A DNA stretch of 11,514 nucleotides, taken from NCBI GenBank assembly GCA_044426075.1, contig JAWXUT010000053.1, forward strand, positions 1 to 11,514, given 5' to 3'. This document shows positions 5,379 to 11,514 of the stretch, one piece after another. Origin of the DNA: JAWXUT01 sp044426075 (GTDB lineage: Bacteria; Bacillota; Clostridia; Christensenellales; DTU072). Numbering within the stretch: the stretch's first letter is position 1; each line of letters opens with the position of its first letter. Under the pieces are notes generated by a model that was given only the letters and a program-made list of their open reading frames with translations, made no database searches and was not told the DNA's origin. A program made the position numbers and the translations under genes.

Positions 5379-5594
5379 ATGGGATTTGAACAAGATATAA
5401 CAAAGTTAGACAAAATGCTTGCAAAGCTTGAACAAGGAAAGCTATCTATAACAGAGAGTTTAAAGGTTTTTGAAGAAGCGCTAGCTTTAAGTGAAAAATG
5501 TGTAGAAGAAATCAACACAAATAGAGGAAAGCTAGAACTATTAAACACACAACTTGAAAGATTGAATTTAGATGTTGAGTGCGAAGATGAATAA
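5379..5594 (+). CDS. xseB: Exodeoxyribonuclease VII small subunit
   Basis: A 71-residue helical protein with the XseB pattern: an N-terminal helix with LDKMLAKLEQGKLSITESLKVFEEALALSEKC (family: LeeIvekLEsgelsLeesLklyeeGmeLakkC) and a second helix rich in Glu/Leu ending in an acidic tail. It binds the XseA coiled-coil and is needed for nuclease activity. Only one base separates it from the xseA stop, GAGAGG (5367-5372) serves as ribosome-binding site, and its own end overlaps the start of ispA, as in most Clostridia. Confidence 0.94.
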   Translation: MGFEQDITKLDKMLAKLEQGKLSITESLKVFEEALALSEKCVEEINTNRGKLELLNTQLERLNLDVECEDE

Positions 5595-6432
5595 TAACTG
5601 CAGATTGGAAGCAATAGAGCGAGCAATATGCGAGCATTTAAATGAGCTTAAAAAAAGTGATATTGATAGTAATCTATATTCCGCTGTTGAATATGCATTG
5701 CAAGGTGGGGGCAAACGAGTTCGTCCAATGTTGATGCTTTTATCTGCGGAAATGTTTAATTTAGATACTGATATAATAATGCCATATGCAATAGCGTTAG
5801 AGTGTATTCACACATATTCATTAATTCATGACGATTTACCGGCAATGGATGATGACGATATTAGGCGTGGTCGCTTAACTGTGCATAAGGTTTATGGGGA
5901 AGCAATGGCTATTCTTGCGGGAGATAAACTGGAGAATATGGCATATGAAATCTTATTTTCTGTTATAAAAAACAAGGGAGAAATAAGAGCTGCTGGATAT
6001 CTTGCAGAATGCGCGGGAAAAATGGTTAACGGACAAGCGCGCGAAATGTCATTAATTGATGCCGACTGCAATACAATATCAATAGATGATATCTTAAATA
6101 TATATAATGATAAAACAACCGCTCTCATTAGATGTGCGATTATGGTGCCTTATTATGTATCCAGTGCAAAAGTAAACGCAAAACAAGAGGGTAATTTGCT
6201 GAAAGTTGCACACAACATAGGTACAATATTTCAGTTGGTTGATGATATGTTGGATACTGAAAGTGGTGTTGACGACGGAAAACTGACTTATGTAAACAAT
6301 TTTGGGTTGCAAAAAACTCAACAATTTGTGGCGTTGTTGGAAGATGAAATAAACACAACACTGTCAAAATTAGATTTAAACACAGAAGATCTTATGCAAT
6401 ACGCAAGCGAACTAACCGCAAGAAGGATATAA
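5572..6432 (+). CDS. ispA: Farnesyl/geranyl diphosphate synthase-type polyprenyl synthase
   Basis: A short-chain trans-prenyltransferase that condenses IPP with DMAPP/GPP to give FPP, the precursor for undecaprenyl phosphate and quinones. Seen in 286 residues: GGGKRVRPML (45-54, IPP and diphosphate binding), first Asp-rich motif DDLPAMDDDDIRRGR (87-101, DDX4D type typical of bacterial FPP synthases), KTTALI, FQLVDDMLD (220-228, second Asp-rich motif). The segment after the second motif is short: about 9 residues separate DDMLD from the LTYV strand, against about 20 in the familiar form with GKxxGxD, so the usual mobile loop appears trimmed. The start is either the ATG at 5572 or that at 5587; both lie inside xseB and neither has a clear ribosome-binding site. 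A C-terminal ARRI follows the family pattern (vnR). Confidence 0.92.
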   Translation: MLSAKMNNNCRLEAIERAICEHLNELKKSDIDSNLYSAVEYALQGGGKRVRPMLMLLSAEMFNLDTDIIMPYAIALECIHTYSLIHDDLPAMDDDDIRRGRLTVHKVYGEAMAILAGDKLENMAYEILFSVIKNKGEIRAAGYLAECAGKMVNGQAREMSLIDADCNTISIDDILNIYNDKTTALIRCAIMVPYYVSSAKVNAKQEGNLLKVAHNIGTIFQLVDDMLDTESGVDDGKLTYVNNFGLQKTQQFVALLEDEINTTLSKLDLNTEDLMQYASELTARRI

Positions 6433-6449
6433 ATAAATAGAGGGCGCGC

Positions 6450-7160
6450 GTGAAAATCAGTCTTAAAAAACACAACTCAGCAGATACAGAAGATGAAAAA
6501 AGTGTGGTAACTAAGATTGACGGAAGGGTGGCTCATCCTAAAAAAGTTGCAAGAGAAACTTCAGAAAACAATTGTGAGTGTTCGCGGATTAAAGATAGGC
6601 TTGCAAAAGAGCACGCTAAAAAACTTACAATATGGACAATAAAAATAACAGCAATTACATTTTTGCTATCATCTTGTTTTTCATATTTGTCAGAAATAAC
6701 CACAAGTTATGCGCCGCTTGCAATAGCTATGTTGCTGTTAATATTATTAGTTGTTATTAACATAATATTCGATGCTGTGGCAGTTGCTGCAACTTCTTGC
6801 GATTTAGCCCCTATTCTGTCATTGTCGGCAAGAGGTGTAAAGGGTAGCAAAAAGGCGGTTATTCTTGTGAAAAATGCAGAAAAAGTCAATAATATCTGCG
6901 CTGATGTTATTGGAGATATATGTGGAATTATTAGTGGCGCGTGTACAGTTGCTATAGTTTCAAGTCTAGCGATTTCTGGTAATACTGAAGATAAACTGAT
7001 GTATTTGACTATAGCATTTTCTAGCGTAATTGCCGCACTTACCGTAGGTGGAAAGGCTGTTGCAAAAGAAATAGCAGTAAAAAACAGCAAAGACTTAATT
7101 ATGTTCGTTGGCAGAATATTGAGTATTTTTGAAAGGAGAAACACAAATGAGGTTAGATAA
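6450..7160 (+). CDS. CNNM (DUF21)-domain-like integral membrane protein without CBS domains
   Basis: A 236-residue protein starting with GTG, 5 nt after TAGAGGG. The first 55 residues are charged and cytoplasmic-looking, with Cys42 and Cys44 (CEC). Four hydrophobic segments follow (about 59-80, 88-107, 150-174, 185-200). From residue 107 to the end it resembles the CNNM transporter domain found in CorB/CorC/HlyC-type proteins: FDAVAVAAT for FSAsETALt, SARGVKGSKKAVILVKNAEKV (126-146) for eeGvkgAkralkLlenpek, ADVIGD for iligNt, and GKAVAKEIAVKNSKDLIMFV (200-219) for GEilPKtlAkrnpeklal. CNNM proteins are linked to Mg(2+)/cation transport and normally carry CBS and CorC domains, missing here. The GE.xPK motif is altered (GKAVAK). 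It may be a degenerate or accessory family member. It lies where dxs often follows ispA in Clostridia, and overlaps tlyA by 14 bases. Confidence 0.65.
   Translation: MKISLKKHNSADTEDEKSVVTKIDGRVAHPKKVARETSENNCECSRIKDRLAKEHAKKLTIWTIKITAITFLLSSCFSYLSEITTSYAPLAIAMLLLILLVVINIIFDAVAVAATSCDLAPILSLSARGVKGSKKAVILVKNAEKVNNICADVIGDICGIISGACTVAIVSSLAISGNTEDKLMYLTIAFSSVIAALTVGGKAVAKEIAVKNSKDLIMFVGRILSIFERRNTNEVR
7132..7138 (+). promoter_or_regulatory. Ribosome-binding site that decides the tlyA start
   Basis: AAAGGAG lies 8 nt before the ATG at 7147. It overlaps the TTG at 7129 (which would read TTG-AAA-GGA), so the true start is the ATG, not that TTG. Confidence 0.8.
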
Positions 7161-7869
7161 TTATCTACATTTTATAGGGCTTGCGCGTTCAAGAACACAC
7201 GCACAGAATCTTATAAAACAAGGAAGAGTTACAATAAATGGTGATTTGTGTTTGAAATCCGCAACAGAAATTACTGAAAATGATAAATTGGATTTGTTAG
7301 AAGGGGATGATTTTGCATCTCTTGGTGGCGCAAAACTTAAAAAAGCTATAGATAATTTTCAAATTGATGTAAAAGGATACAATTGCATAGATATTGGCGC
7401 AAGTAATGGTGGATTTACTGATGTGTTGCTGCAATCTGGCGCAAACAAAGTGTATGCTGTTGACGTTGGCGAGTGTGCACTGCCAAAAGAGATGAGGGAA
7501 GATGAGCGAGTTATTGTAAAAGAACGCTTGAATGCACGTTATATTAATTTCGAAGATATTGGACTAAAGGTTGATTTAGTAGTAATTGATGTTTCATTTA
7601 TATCATTGAAACTGATTTTGCCTTCAATTATTCAATTTTTGAACTTTGATAGTGGCGTTGTTGCTCTAATAAAGCCACAGTTTGAACTTGGCAAAAGTGC
7701 GTTATCAAAAAAGGGCATTGTACAGAGCAAAAAGCTAGAGCAAAAAGCAGTTGAAGATATTGTTGGTTTTTCTGAGGGGCTCGGATTAAAAGTTGTGGGG
7801 GTTACAGAGGCGCCTCATCCGTTTAAAGAAAAAAACCAAGAGTATCTTGTTTATGCAAAATTATTGTAG
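7147..7869 (+). CDS. tlyA: TlyA-family rRNA 2'-O-methyltransferase (S4 domain plus FtsJ-like domain)
   Basis: TlyA methylates the 2'-hydroxyl of specific cytidines in 16S and 23S rRNA with SAM, tuning ribosomes and capreomycin sensitivity in mycobacteria. From the ATG at 7147 there are 240 residues: an S4 RNA-binding domain (1-60, MRLDNYLHFIGLARSRTHAQNLIKQG), then a Rossmann methyltransferase with the SAM loop DIGASNGGFTD (82-92), VYAVDVG, the conserved VDLVVIDVSFISLKLILP, and LIKPQFELGK with the catalytic Lys region. The sequence ends in an EYLVYAKLL strand. TlyA-family proteins are also called haemolysins, a historical name. Stop is TAG. The gene overlaps the end of the membrane protein gene, so it belongs to the same unit; there is no strong terminator after it. 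Confidence 0.94.
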   Translation: MRLDNYLHFIGLARSRTHAQNLIKQGRVTINGDLCLKSATEITENDKLDLLEGDDFASLGGAKLKKAIDNFQIDVKGYNCIDIGASNGGFTDVLLQSGANKVYAVDVGECALPKEMREDERVIVKERLNARYINFEDIGLKVDLVVIDVSFISLKLILPSIIQFLNFDSGVVALIKPQFELGKSALSKKGIVQSKKLEQKAVEDIVGFSEGLGLKVVGVTEAPHPFKEKNQEYLVYAKLL

Positions 7870-7924
7870 AATATGCATAATTTAGAGCATTTTTAAAATT
7901 TTTTAATTTTTTATGCCAGATATA
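7870..7924 (+). other. A+T-rich gap after tlyA with a weak stem-loop
   Basis: Only an A/T stem (AAAATT 7895-7900 with AATTTT 7905-7910) and short GCAT/ATGC arms (7887-7890 with 7913-7916) can be drawn. I do not regard this as a convincing terminator, so read-through from tlyA into nadK is possible. Confidence 0.3.
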
Positions 7925-7940
7925 TTGAATATTTTTTCAT
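7925..7940 (+). promoter_or_regulatory. ARG-box-like operator overlapping the nadK-argR-recN promoter
   Basis: The 16 bases TTGAATATTTTTTCAT fit the ArgR consensus wTGAATwwwwATTCAw at 15 of 16 positions (one change in the right half-site). The box covers the -35 and the first part of the spacer. Downstream, TATTATTCAT (7956-7965) offers one more half-site but no full second box at the usual spacing. Since argR is in this operon, negative autoregulation is the natural reading, by inference. Confidence 0.45.
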
Positions 7941-7953
7941 TATAATGTATAAT
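7925..7953 (+). promoter_or_regulatory. Sigma-A-type promoter of nadK-argR-recN
   Basis: TTGAAT (7925-7930), a 17-nt spacer and a perfect TATAAT (7948-7953). A second TATAAT at 7941-7946 has no well-placed -35. Start of transcription would be near 7960; GAGGTGA (7969-7975) is the nadK ribosome-binding site. Confidence 0.65.
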
Positions 7954-7979
7954 TATATTATTCATTACGAGGTGAATGT

Positions 7980-8831
7980 ATGAAAGTAGGCATTTATTCA
8001 AATTTAACAAGAGATATAGACGGATTAGCAACCAAAGCATTGGTTGATTTTTTGGTGCCAGAGGGGCATCTTGTTTATATTTCTGATGAATTGTCAGAAC
8101 TTTCTTTGGCTCAAAAATATTATAACAGAACAGAACTTGCAAAAGTTTCAGATATTGTTATAGTTTTTGGCGGAGACGGCACTATTTTGGGCATTGCAAA
8201 AGAATGCGCACTTTATGATGCAAAAATATTTGCAGTAAATTTGGGTCATATGGGCTATCTTGCTGAAGTTGAAAACATTAAATTAAACAAGATAATTGAT
8301 GATATCAGCCATAACAAGTATTTTGTAGAAGAGCGAAATATGCTTGAGGTAGAAATTAAGGGCAGCACCTATACCGCATTAAATGAAGTTGTTTTTGGAA
8401 GAAATTCAACTAAGTTGTTAAAATGTGAGGTTAAAGTTGCGGGTACAATTTTGCACAAGTACAACAGTGACGGAATTATAATATGTACGCCAACGGGTTC
8501 AACCGCATATTCATTATCTGCGGGTGGCCCCATAGTTTCACCAGATGTAGGTGCAATTATTATCACACCAATTTGCGCACATTCTTTAAATTCACGCCCA
8601 GTTGTGGTGGGTGATAACAATAAAATTGAAGTTAAATTAATTCAGCGCGAAGGTCAAGCGCACGTAAGTATTGACGGAAAAACTGTGGAAGATATCACAC
8701 GTGAAGATAGTGTTTTGATACATAAATCGCCACTAACAGTTAAATTCTTGCGACTTAAAAAGTACAATTATTATGAAAAATTATTGGGAAAAATGAGCTT
8801 GTGGAGTTCGTTTGACTCAGAGGAGCAATAA
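7980..8831 (+). CDS. nadK: NAD kinase
   Basis: Phosphorylates NAD(+) to NADP(+) with ATP or polyphosphate in the cytoplasm; the only known route to NADP. The length, 283 residues, is typical. Seen: the GGDGT motif (64-68) with the catalytic Asp66, NLGHMGYL in the next block (about 88-95), NSDGIIICTPTGSTAYSLSAGGP (NAD-binding, with TPTGSTAY at 170-177), SPDVGAIIITPICAHSLNSRP. Preceded by its own promoter and GAGGTGA. The stop TAA directly adjoins the argR ATG, and AGAGGAG at the 3' end of nadK is the argR ribosome-binding site, so these two are translated as one unit. Confidence 0.97.
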   Translation: MKVGIYSNLTRDIDGLATKALVDFLVPEGHLVYISDELSELSLAQKYYNRTELAKVSDIVIVFGGDGTILGIAKECALYDAKIFAVNLGHMGYLAEVENIKLNKIIDDISHNKYFVEERNMLEVEIKGSTYTALNEVVFGRNSTKLLKCEVKVAGTILHKYNSDGIIICTPTGSTAYSLSAGGPIVSPDVGAIIITPICAHSLNSRPVVVGDNNKIEVKLIQREGQAHVSIDGKTVEDITREDSVLIHKSPLTVKFLRLKKYNYYEKLLGKMSLWSSFDSEEQ

Positions 8832-9272
8832 ATGAGACAAATCAGACAAGAAAAACTACTTTCAATTATTTCTGAAAAGAAAATTGAAACACAGCAAGAT
8901 CTAATGAATGAACTGAGAAGCGAAGGTTTTGAAGTAACACAAGCCACAGTTTCAAGGGATATTCAAGATTTGGGATTGACGAAGGTTGCAACGGGCGGCA
9001 GTAGACCACATTATGTTAAGCCACTTGACCCAAAACTTGCAAAACTCAAATCACTTTTTCACCAAGCAGTGTTGAGTATTGAGGGTGTAGGGCACCTAAT
9101 TGTAATAAAAACAATACCAGGTGGTGCAAATTCTGCCTGTATTTTAATTGATAAGTTTGAACACAGCGATATTATGGGAACCGTTGCTGGAGATGATACA
9201 ATACTAGTTATTGTAAGGAATCAAGACGAGGTTCAAAACATAGTTAAGCAATTTTATGAGTTAATGGAGTAA
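8832..9272 (+). CDS. argR: Arginine repressor ArgR/AhrC
   Basis: Hexameric arginine-sensing regulator that represses arginine synthesis and activates catabolism genes. Typical length, 146 residues. N-terminal winged helix (1-70) with TQQDLMNELRSEGFEVTQATVSRDI, the SR pair of the recognition helix; C-terminal trimerisation and arginine-binding domain (about 80-146) with KTIPGGANSACILIDK and the GTVAGDDTI motif (116-124), whose Asp121 and Asp122 contact arginine. No arginine gene is nearby; the nadK-argR-recN order is simply conserved in Clostridia. An ARG-box-like sequence at the operon promoter suggests autoregulation. Confidence 0.97.
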   Translation: MRQIRQEKLLSIISEKKIETQQDLMNELRSEGFEVTQATVSRDIQDLGLTKVATGGSRPHYVKPLDPKLAKLKSLFHQAVLSIEGVGHLIVIKTIPGGANSACILIDKFEHSDIMGTVAGDDTILVIVRNQDEVQNIVKQFYELME

Positions 9273-9274
9273 AA

Positions 9275-10978
9275 ATGATAGCATCATTGCACATACAAAA
9301 CATAGCTTTAATTGAAGAATTACATCTTGAGTTGAGTGAAGGTTTAAATATTTTGTCTGGTGAAACGGGCGCAGGAAAGTCTATTATTATTGATAGCCTT
9401 AACTTTGTGCTAGGCGACAGAGCAGACAAAAGTTTAATTAGACATGGGCAAAAAAAGTCCAGCGTGCAAGTGGTTTTTACTAATGATAATGACGGTGAAG
9501 TATTGGCAATACTTGAAGAATGTGGCGTTGATGAAGATGATTATATCATTGTAAAACGCACTATGTCTGATAATGGCAGAGGCGAATGCCGAGTAAATGG
9601 TTCAATTATTAATCTAAGTCAGCTTAAAAAATTAGTGGTTAGGTTGGTTGACATCCACTCGCAACACGAACACCAAGCATTGTTAAATGAAAGCAATCAT
9701 ATTGCCATTTTAGATAAGTATATTGTTGGAATGCAAGACGCAAAAGCAGAGTATTTATCACATTTTCATACATATAAAAAGAGTGTAACTGAACTTAAAA
9801 GTTATAAAGATAGTGACGCAAGGGCTAGACAAATTGATATTTTATCCTTTCAACTAGCAGAAATTGACAAAATAAATATGCAAGACGGCGAAGAGGAAAA
9901 ACTTATTGCCGACAGAGCTAAGTATTTAAACGCGCAGAAAATTATTGACGGATTAAATAGTGCCATTGAACTGTTAAATGGTGATGAAATGGGCGCAATT
10001 GCATCAATTCACACAGCAAAAAGGCATTTAGGTGCAATTTCTAAGTACGATGACAGCCTAACCGAACTAGTAGATAGATTGGATAGTGCAAAAATTGAGC
10101 TCGGCGACATTGCAGAAACACTTGAATCACAAGTTGACGATTGCAATATAAATCCCGCCGAATATGAGCGGATAGAAGAGCGACTTGCGGATATTAGAAA
10201 ACTAAAAAGGAAATATGGTAGTTCATTGCAAGAGATTTCAGCTTTTTATAGTGCAACAAGTGATGAACTAAACAAACTAACAACAGCAGAAGAGCGTATT
10301 GAAGAGTTATCCGATATTATTGAAATAGAGGGTAGTAAAGTTGTGAAATTTGCAAAGAAATTACACAAAATGCGTGTTGATGGTGGGGTGAAATTCAGCG
10401 AAGGCATTGCAAACAACTTGCACGAACTTGGTATGGCAAGCAGTACTTTTGCAGTTGAGGCAAACTTCCCAGAAGATGATATGATATTAAATAAATGTCA
10501 AATCGACGGAGCTGATATTGTAACATTCCGCATATCTCCAAACAAAGGAGAGCCTTTAAAATCACTTGCAAAAATCGCAAGTGGTGGTGAAATGAGCAGA
10601 TTTATGTTGGGTCTTAAGAATATCACAGCAGAACTTGAGGGCATTGATACACTGGTTTTTGACGAAATTGATACGGGAATTAGTGGTAAAATTGCTATGG
10701 TAGTAGCTTGTAAGATGTATAATATTGCTACAAATAGGCAAGTAATTGCGGTAACGCATTTGCCACAGTTGGCATCAATGGCAGATACACATTATCGCAT
10801 CCACAAAGAAGAAATTGGCGAAAAAACGCTTACATTTATATCAAAATTGTCAGAAGACGAGTGCTTAAAAGAGATAATGCGCCTTGCTGGCAGTACTGAG
10901 GGCAGCCAAATTGGGCTAGAAAGTGCAAAAGAGTTGCGAGCCTATTCTAACGCGTACAAGCAAAGCGTAAAAAAATAA
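9275..10978 (+). CDS. recN: DNA repair protein RecN
   Basis: An SMC-like ATPase that gathers at DNA double-strand breaks and promotes homologous recombination. The 567 residues match the family length (about 550-570). Walker A GETGAGKS (29-36) in the N-terminal half of the ATPase head, ALNESNH region after the Q-loop-like HSQHEHQ, two long coiled-coil segments (about 155-225 and 265-355) with a central hinge-like part, then ABC signature ASGGEMSRF (435-443) and Walker B LVFDEIDTG (460-468), ending with VTHLPQLASMADTH, the D/H-loop region. TGGAG before the ATG and a gap of two bases to argR mark it as the last gene of this operon. I saw no LexA-type box upstream; damage response would have to come from elsewhere. 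Confidence 0.97.
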   Translation: MIASLHIQNIALIEELHLELSEGLNILSGETGAGKSIIIDSLNFVLGDRADKSLIRHGQKKSSVQVVFTNDNDGEVLAILEECGVDEDDYIIVKRTMSDNGRGECRVNGSIINLSQLKKLVVRLVDIHSQHEHQALLNESNHIAILDKYIVGMQDAKAEYLSHFHTYKKSVTELKSYKDSDARARQIDILSFQLAEIDKINMQDGEEEKLIADRAKYLNAQKIIDGLNSAIELLNGDEMGAIASIHTAKRHLGAISKYDDSLTELVDRLDSAKIELGDIAETLESQVDDCNINPAEYERIEERLADIRKLKRKYGSSLQEISAFYSATSDELNKLTTAEERIEELSDIIEIEGSKVVKFAKKLHKMRVDGGVKFSEGIANNLHELGMASSTFAVEANFPEDDMILNKCQIDGADIVTFRISPNKGEPLKSLAKIASGGEMSRFMLGLKNITAELEGIDTLVFDEIDTGISGKIAMVVACKMYNIATNRQVIAVTHLPQLASMADTHYRIHKEEIGEKTLTFISKLSEDECLKEIMRLAGSTEGSQIGLESAKELRAYSNAYKQSVKK

Positions 10979-10980
10979 AA

Positions 10981-11010
10981 TTTACATACAATTTCCATAA
11001 TAATTATACA
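10981..11010 (+). promoter_or_regulatory. Candidate promoter(s) for spoIVB
   Basis: Two overlapping possibilities lie between the recN stop and the hairpin. One is sigma-A-like: TTTACA (10981-10986), 18 nt, TATACA (11005-11010), starting near 11017. The other matches the forespore sigma (SigF/SigG) -10 pattern CATnnTA at CATAATA (10996-11002), with only a weak AAATA in the -35 position. spoIVB is SigG/SigF-driven in B. subtilis. The region is A+T-rich, so neither is certain. Confidence 0.3.
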
Positions 11011-11045
11011 CCGCTTTTACACACTATTAAGTAAAGGCGGTTTTT
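11010..11045 (+). terminator. Terminator-like hairpin after recN that overlaps the spoIVB ribosome-binding site
   Basis: ACCGCTTTTAC (11010-11020) pairs with GTAAAGGCGGT (11031-11041), 11 bp with one T-G pair, loop of 10 nt, followed by TTTTT (11041-11045). It looks like a rho-independent terminator for nadK-argR-recN, starting 32 bases past the recN stop. Its 3' arm also contains the only plausible Shine-Dalgarno for spoIVB, whose ATG is at 11048. Confidence 0.8.
11034..11040 (+). promoter_or_regulatory. Ribosome-binding site of spoIVB inside the hairpin 3' arm
   Basis: AAGGCGG (one base from AAGGAGG) lies 7 nt before the ATG at 11048 and is base-paired when the hairpin forms. No other purine-rich site lies between the hairpin and the start. 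Confidence 0.55.
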
Positions 11046-11047
11046 AA

Positions 11048-11514
11048 ATGAGTAAAAAATTTAAGCAATTACTTGTAGTGATATTTGTAGCACTTTTGAT
11101 AATAACACCTACAATAAATGTTATAGATGCAAACGCAAATGCATATAGCGAATTTACATCAGTGTATTTGGGCGGAACCCCAATTGGAGTTGTTGCGCAA
11201 AGCGACGGGGTTATTGTAACTGAACTAACAAGCGTAATTGGCAAAAATGGTACAGTTAATCCAGCTATTGATGGGGGAATAAAGGTGGGTGATTTTGTGT
11301 ATCGCATTGACAATACCGCAATTAAAAGTCCAGAGGATATTACAACTGCAATAGATAAACTAGCTGGCGTTTCTGCAACAGTGTATTTAAAGAGGGGCGA
11401 TGAAGAATTAAAATTACAAGTGACGCCAGTGTTTGACGTGGTGCATAATAGCAAAAAGTTGGGAATTTTAGTTAAAAACGAAATTGTTGGTGTTGGAACA
11501 CTCACATTTGTAAC
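11048..11514 (+). CDS. spoIVB: SpoIVB peptidase, N-terminal part (runs off the window)
   Basis: SpoIVB is a secreted serine peptidase of the S55 family made in the forespore, which cleaves SpoIVFA and so triggers processing of pro-SigK in the mother cell. The visible 155 codons include a signal anchor (about 7-24, QLLVVIFVALLIITPTINV after Lys-rich MSKKFK), YLGGTPIGVVAQSDGVIVT, a PDZ domain (about 50-125, with GGIKVGDFVYRIDNTAIKSPEDI and RGDEELKLQVTPVFD) and the opening of the peptidase domain LGILVKN...VGVGTLTFV, where GTLTF is a strong family signature. The catalytic Ser and His of the peptidase lie beyond the window. Placement straight after recN is the normal clostridial order, with spo0A expected next. 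The start has no ribosome-binding site outside the hairpin. Confidence 0.9.
   Translation, partial: MSKKFKQLLVVIFVALLIITPTINVIDANANAYSEFTSVYLGGTPIGVVAQSDGVIVTELTSVIGKNGTVNPAIDGGIKVGDFVYRIDNTAIKSPEDITTAIDKLAGVSATVYLKRGDEELKLQVTPVFDVVHNSKKLGILVKNEIVGVGTLTFV

Noticed and set aside
6707..7144. 145-codon open frame on the minus strand across the membrane protein gene
   Set aside because: Antisense to a gene with a good ribosome-binding site and CNNM-like features; the minus-strand product is low-complexity hydrophobic and resembles nothing.
7129..7146. TTG at 7129 as tlyA start
   Set aside because: The TTG overlaps the AAAGGAG ribosome-binding site itself; the ATG at 7147 is 8 nt after that site and begins directly with the S4 domain (MRLDNYL).
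7887..7916. Rho-independent terminator after tlyA
   Set aside because: The stem is almost entirely A-T with internal mismatches; energy would be too low to call it.
11044..11505. 153-codon open frame on the minus strand
   Set aside because: It is the antisense shadow of spoIVB, whose + strand translation has a signal anchor, PDZ domain and GTLTF signature.

Overview
The window reads as a piece of an A+T-rich chromosome from an endospore-forming member of the Bacillota, class Clostridia or a close uncultured relative. Three things suggest this: the gene order nusB-folD-xseA-xseB-ispA-(x)-tlyA-nadK-argR-recN-spoIVB is the well-known clostridial block that normally runs on into spo0A; two genes are sporulation-related (spoIVB and a Spo0A C-domain protein); and there are strong AGGAGG-type ribosome-binding sites and sigma-A-like promoters. 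Every supported gene lies on the + strand. The genus cannot be named from the sequence alone. No rRNA, tRNA, CRISPR array or transposon was recognised.

Layout. (1) 1-273: the tail of a D-alanyl-D-alanine carboxypeptidase with an in-frame TGA near the window edge, closed by a terminator. (2) 279-1661: a two-gene redox operon (flavodoxin/2[4Fe-4S] EFR1-type protein and a nitroreductase-family protein) with its own promoter, a palindrome over that promoter, and a strong terminator. (3) 1662-2440: an A+T-rich intergenic stretch with two exact Spo0A-box sequences, a promoter and a possible leader ORF, then a 144-residue protein that is essentially only the Spo0A DNA-binding domain, with no receiver domain. 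(4) 2476-7869: a long unit with tightly packed or overlapping genes: Asp23/Gls24-family protein, nusB, folD, xseA, xseB, ispA, a CNNM-like membrane protein in the slot where dxs often sits, and tlyA. (5) 7925-10978: nadK-argR-recN behind a new promoter that carries an ARG-box-like palindrome. (6) 11010-11514: a hairpin shaped like a terminator whose 3' arm is also the apparent ribosome-binding site of spoIVB, followed by the first 155 codons of spoIVB.

Working together: regions 4 and 5 are housekeeping (rRNA antitermination, one-carbon folate metabolism, exonuclease VII, isoprenoid chain synthesis, rRNA methylation, NADP supply, arginine control, recombination repair). The most unusual part is region 3. 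A receiver-less Spo0A-type regulator sits behind consensus Spo0A boxes, about 9 kb upstream of spoIVB, after which the full-length spo0A would be expected just outside the window. My inference is a Spo0A-controlled accessory regulator that may modulate, compete with or relay the master sporulation switch. The second point of interest is the hairpin that may couple termination after recN to translational silencing of spoIVB.
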